Shown: piece after piece, positions 13,784-14,531 of the stretch
Position numbering within the stretch: position 1 is the first letter of the stretch
How the letters are laid out: each line of letters starts with the position of its first letter
Source of the DNA: Bryobacterales bacterium
GTDB lineage: Bacteria; Acidobacteriota; Terriglobia; Bryobacterales; Bryobacteraceae
Reading direction: 5' to 3'
NCBI GenBank assembly: GCA_016789785.1
Contig: JAEUQE010000229.1
Span: 1 to 14,531, forward strand
DNA length: 14,531 bases
Translations under genes and position numbers: made by a program
The notes under the pieces: model-generated
Database searches by the model: none
What the model saw: only the letters and a program-made list of their open reading frames with translations
What the model was told of the DNA's origin: nothing

Positions 13784-14531
13784 TCGCTTATCCAATCAAT
13801 GAATGAGTTGTACCAGAGTACCGTGTTCTGCGGCTTCAGAATCCAGTGTCCTTCGTCCGGGAAAAGAACCATCTTCGAAGGCACCTTTTTCATTTGAAGG
13901 CCCGTGAAAAGCTGCATGCCTTGGCCAACTGGAACACGATAGTCGAGTTCGCCGTGAATCACCAGCGTCGGCGTGCGGAATTCATTCACAAAATAGCTCG
14001 GCGACCAGCGCTCATAGACCTCGGGATTGTCCCAAGGCATGCCTTTGAACTCCCACATGGGAAACCAGAGCTCTTCGGTCTCGCCGGCCATGCTCCGCAG
14101 ATCATACACGCCCGCATGCGAAATCAAAGCCTTGAAGCGTTGCGAGTGGCCTAGAATCCAGTTCACCATGTAGCCGCCATAGCTGCCGCCCGCCGCCGCG
14201 AAGCGATCGGTATCGGCCCATGGCTGGCTCGCCACATGATCCACCACCGCCATGATGTCGTCGTAAACGCGGCCACCCCAATCCTGATTGATCTCGTCCG
14301 TGAACTTCTGGCCATAGCCAGTGGAACCGCGCGGAGTCGGCATCACCACAACGAAGCCCGCCGATGCGAACACCTGCGAATTCCAGCGATAGGTCCAGCT
14401 TTCGCCCCACGCGCCTTGCGGTCCGCCATGAATCAAAAACAGCACGGGATGTTTCTTGCTTGCCGAGAAGCCCGGCGGCTTCACCACAAAGCTGTGTACG
14501 TTGGCTTCCTCCGCGCCTTTCACCCAGAAAT
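13768..14531 (-). CDS. S9 family prolyl-oligopeptidase-like serine peptidase, N-terminus beyond window
   Basis: Only the C-terminal alpha/beta-hydrolase catalytic domain is visible (254 codons), since the frame is open through the right edge. The visible start-like GTG at 14523 is internal. The run FWVKGAEEANVHSFVVKPPG is the usual entry to the S9 domain, and an upstream TolB-like propeller should precede it. The catalytic triad is visible: Ser in GGSYGGYM, Asp in HGELDYRVP and His in DEGHWI. HGGPQGAWGESWTYRWN holds the oxyanion loop. Family members cut short peptides, often dipeptidyl or acylaminoacyl types; the exact specificity is not known. It is the most upstream visible gene of the minus-strand run, and its last codons overlap the deacetylase start. 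The operon promoter is likely further right. Confidence 0.9.
   Translation of the reverse strand, partial: FWVKGAEEANVHSFVVKPPGFSASKKHPVLFLIHGGPQGAWGESWTYRWNSQVFASAGFVVVMPTPRGSTGYGQKFTDEINQDWGGRVYDDIMAVVDHVASQPWADTDRFAAAGGSYGGYMVNWILGHSQRFKALISHAGVYDLRSMAGETEELWFPMWEFKGMPWDNPEVYERWSPSYFVNEFRTPTLVIHGELDYRVPVGQGMQLFTGLQMKKVPSKMVLFPDEGHWILKPQNTVLWYNSFIDWISEWTRK

Noticed and set aside
12827..13897. 356-codon plus-strand frame over the deacetylase
   Set aside because: Antisense shadow; AHPDD and HPDH motifs sit on the other strand.

Overview
The window looks like a chromosomal fragment of a high-GC soil-type bacterium, most likely Acidobacteriota of the Bryobacterales/Solibacter group. This is inferred from the gene families, not from a database match. 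The clues are an ECF sigma factor of the ECF/Ser-Thr-kinase-associated (TIGR02999-like) type, a decayed helix-turn-helix plus membrane plus TolB/PD40-repeat regulator, tandem sulfatases, a sialate O-acetylesterase, a PIG-L deacetylase and an S9 peptidase.

Left part (1-5060): a secreted beta-propeller-like protein runs off the left edge on the minus strand and is divergent from an ECF sigma factor gene. The next 2.7 kb is eroded. It holds an orphan toxin-tip-like ORF preceded by a small out-of-frame ORF, about 550 bp with no convincing gene, and a possible 135-bp MITE-like element. It also holds a broken wHTH-TM-PD40 regulator with an amber codon where the family has Trp, a frameshift and a truncated C-terminus. 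Last comes a secreted protein of unknown function whose frame is broken at a run of six G.

Middle (5061-5939): about 530 bp without a supported gene, then the most notable gene. It encodes an ArsC/Spx-like thioredoxin-fold protein whose full frame only appears if an in-frame TGA at codon 15 is read as selenocysteine, giving a U-x-x-C motif. A hairpin right after the TGA fits the bacterial SECIS consensus. Ordinary gene calling would report only a truncated 82-aa protein starting at 5691.

Right part (5961-14531): seven closely spaced minus-strand genes look like one operon. In transcription order they are S9 peptidase (cut by the right edge), PIG-L deacetylase, selenocysteine synthase SelA, two Tat-type arylsulfatases, sialate O-acetylesterase and a glutamate-1-semialdehyde-aminomutase-like aminotransferase. 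The hydrolases suggest breakdown of a sulfated, acetylated, amino-sugar-containing glycan or glycoconjugate. SelA is the odd member and independently supports selenocysteine decoding of the nearby TGA. No rRNA, tRNA, CRISPR array or complete IS was seen. selB, selC, selD and a formylglycine-generating enzyme are not in the window.
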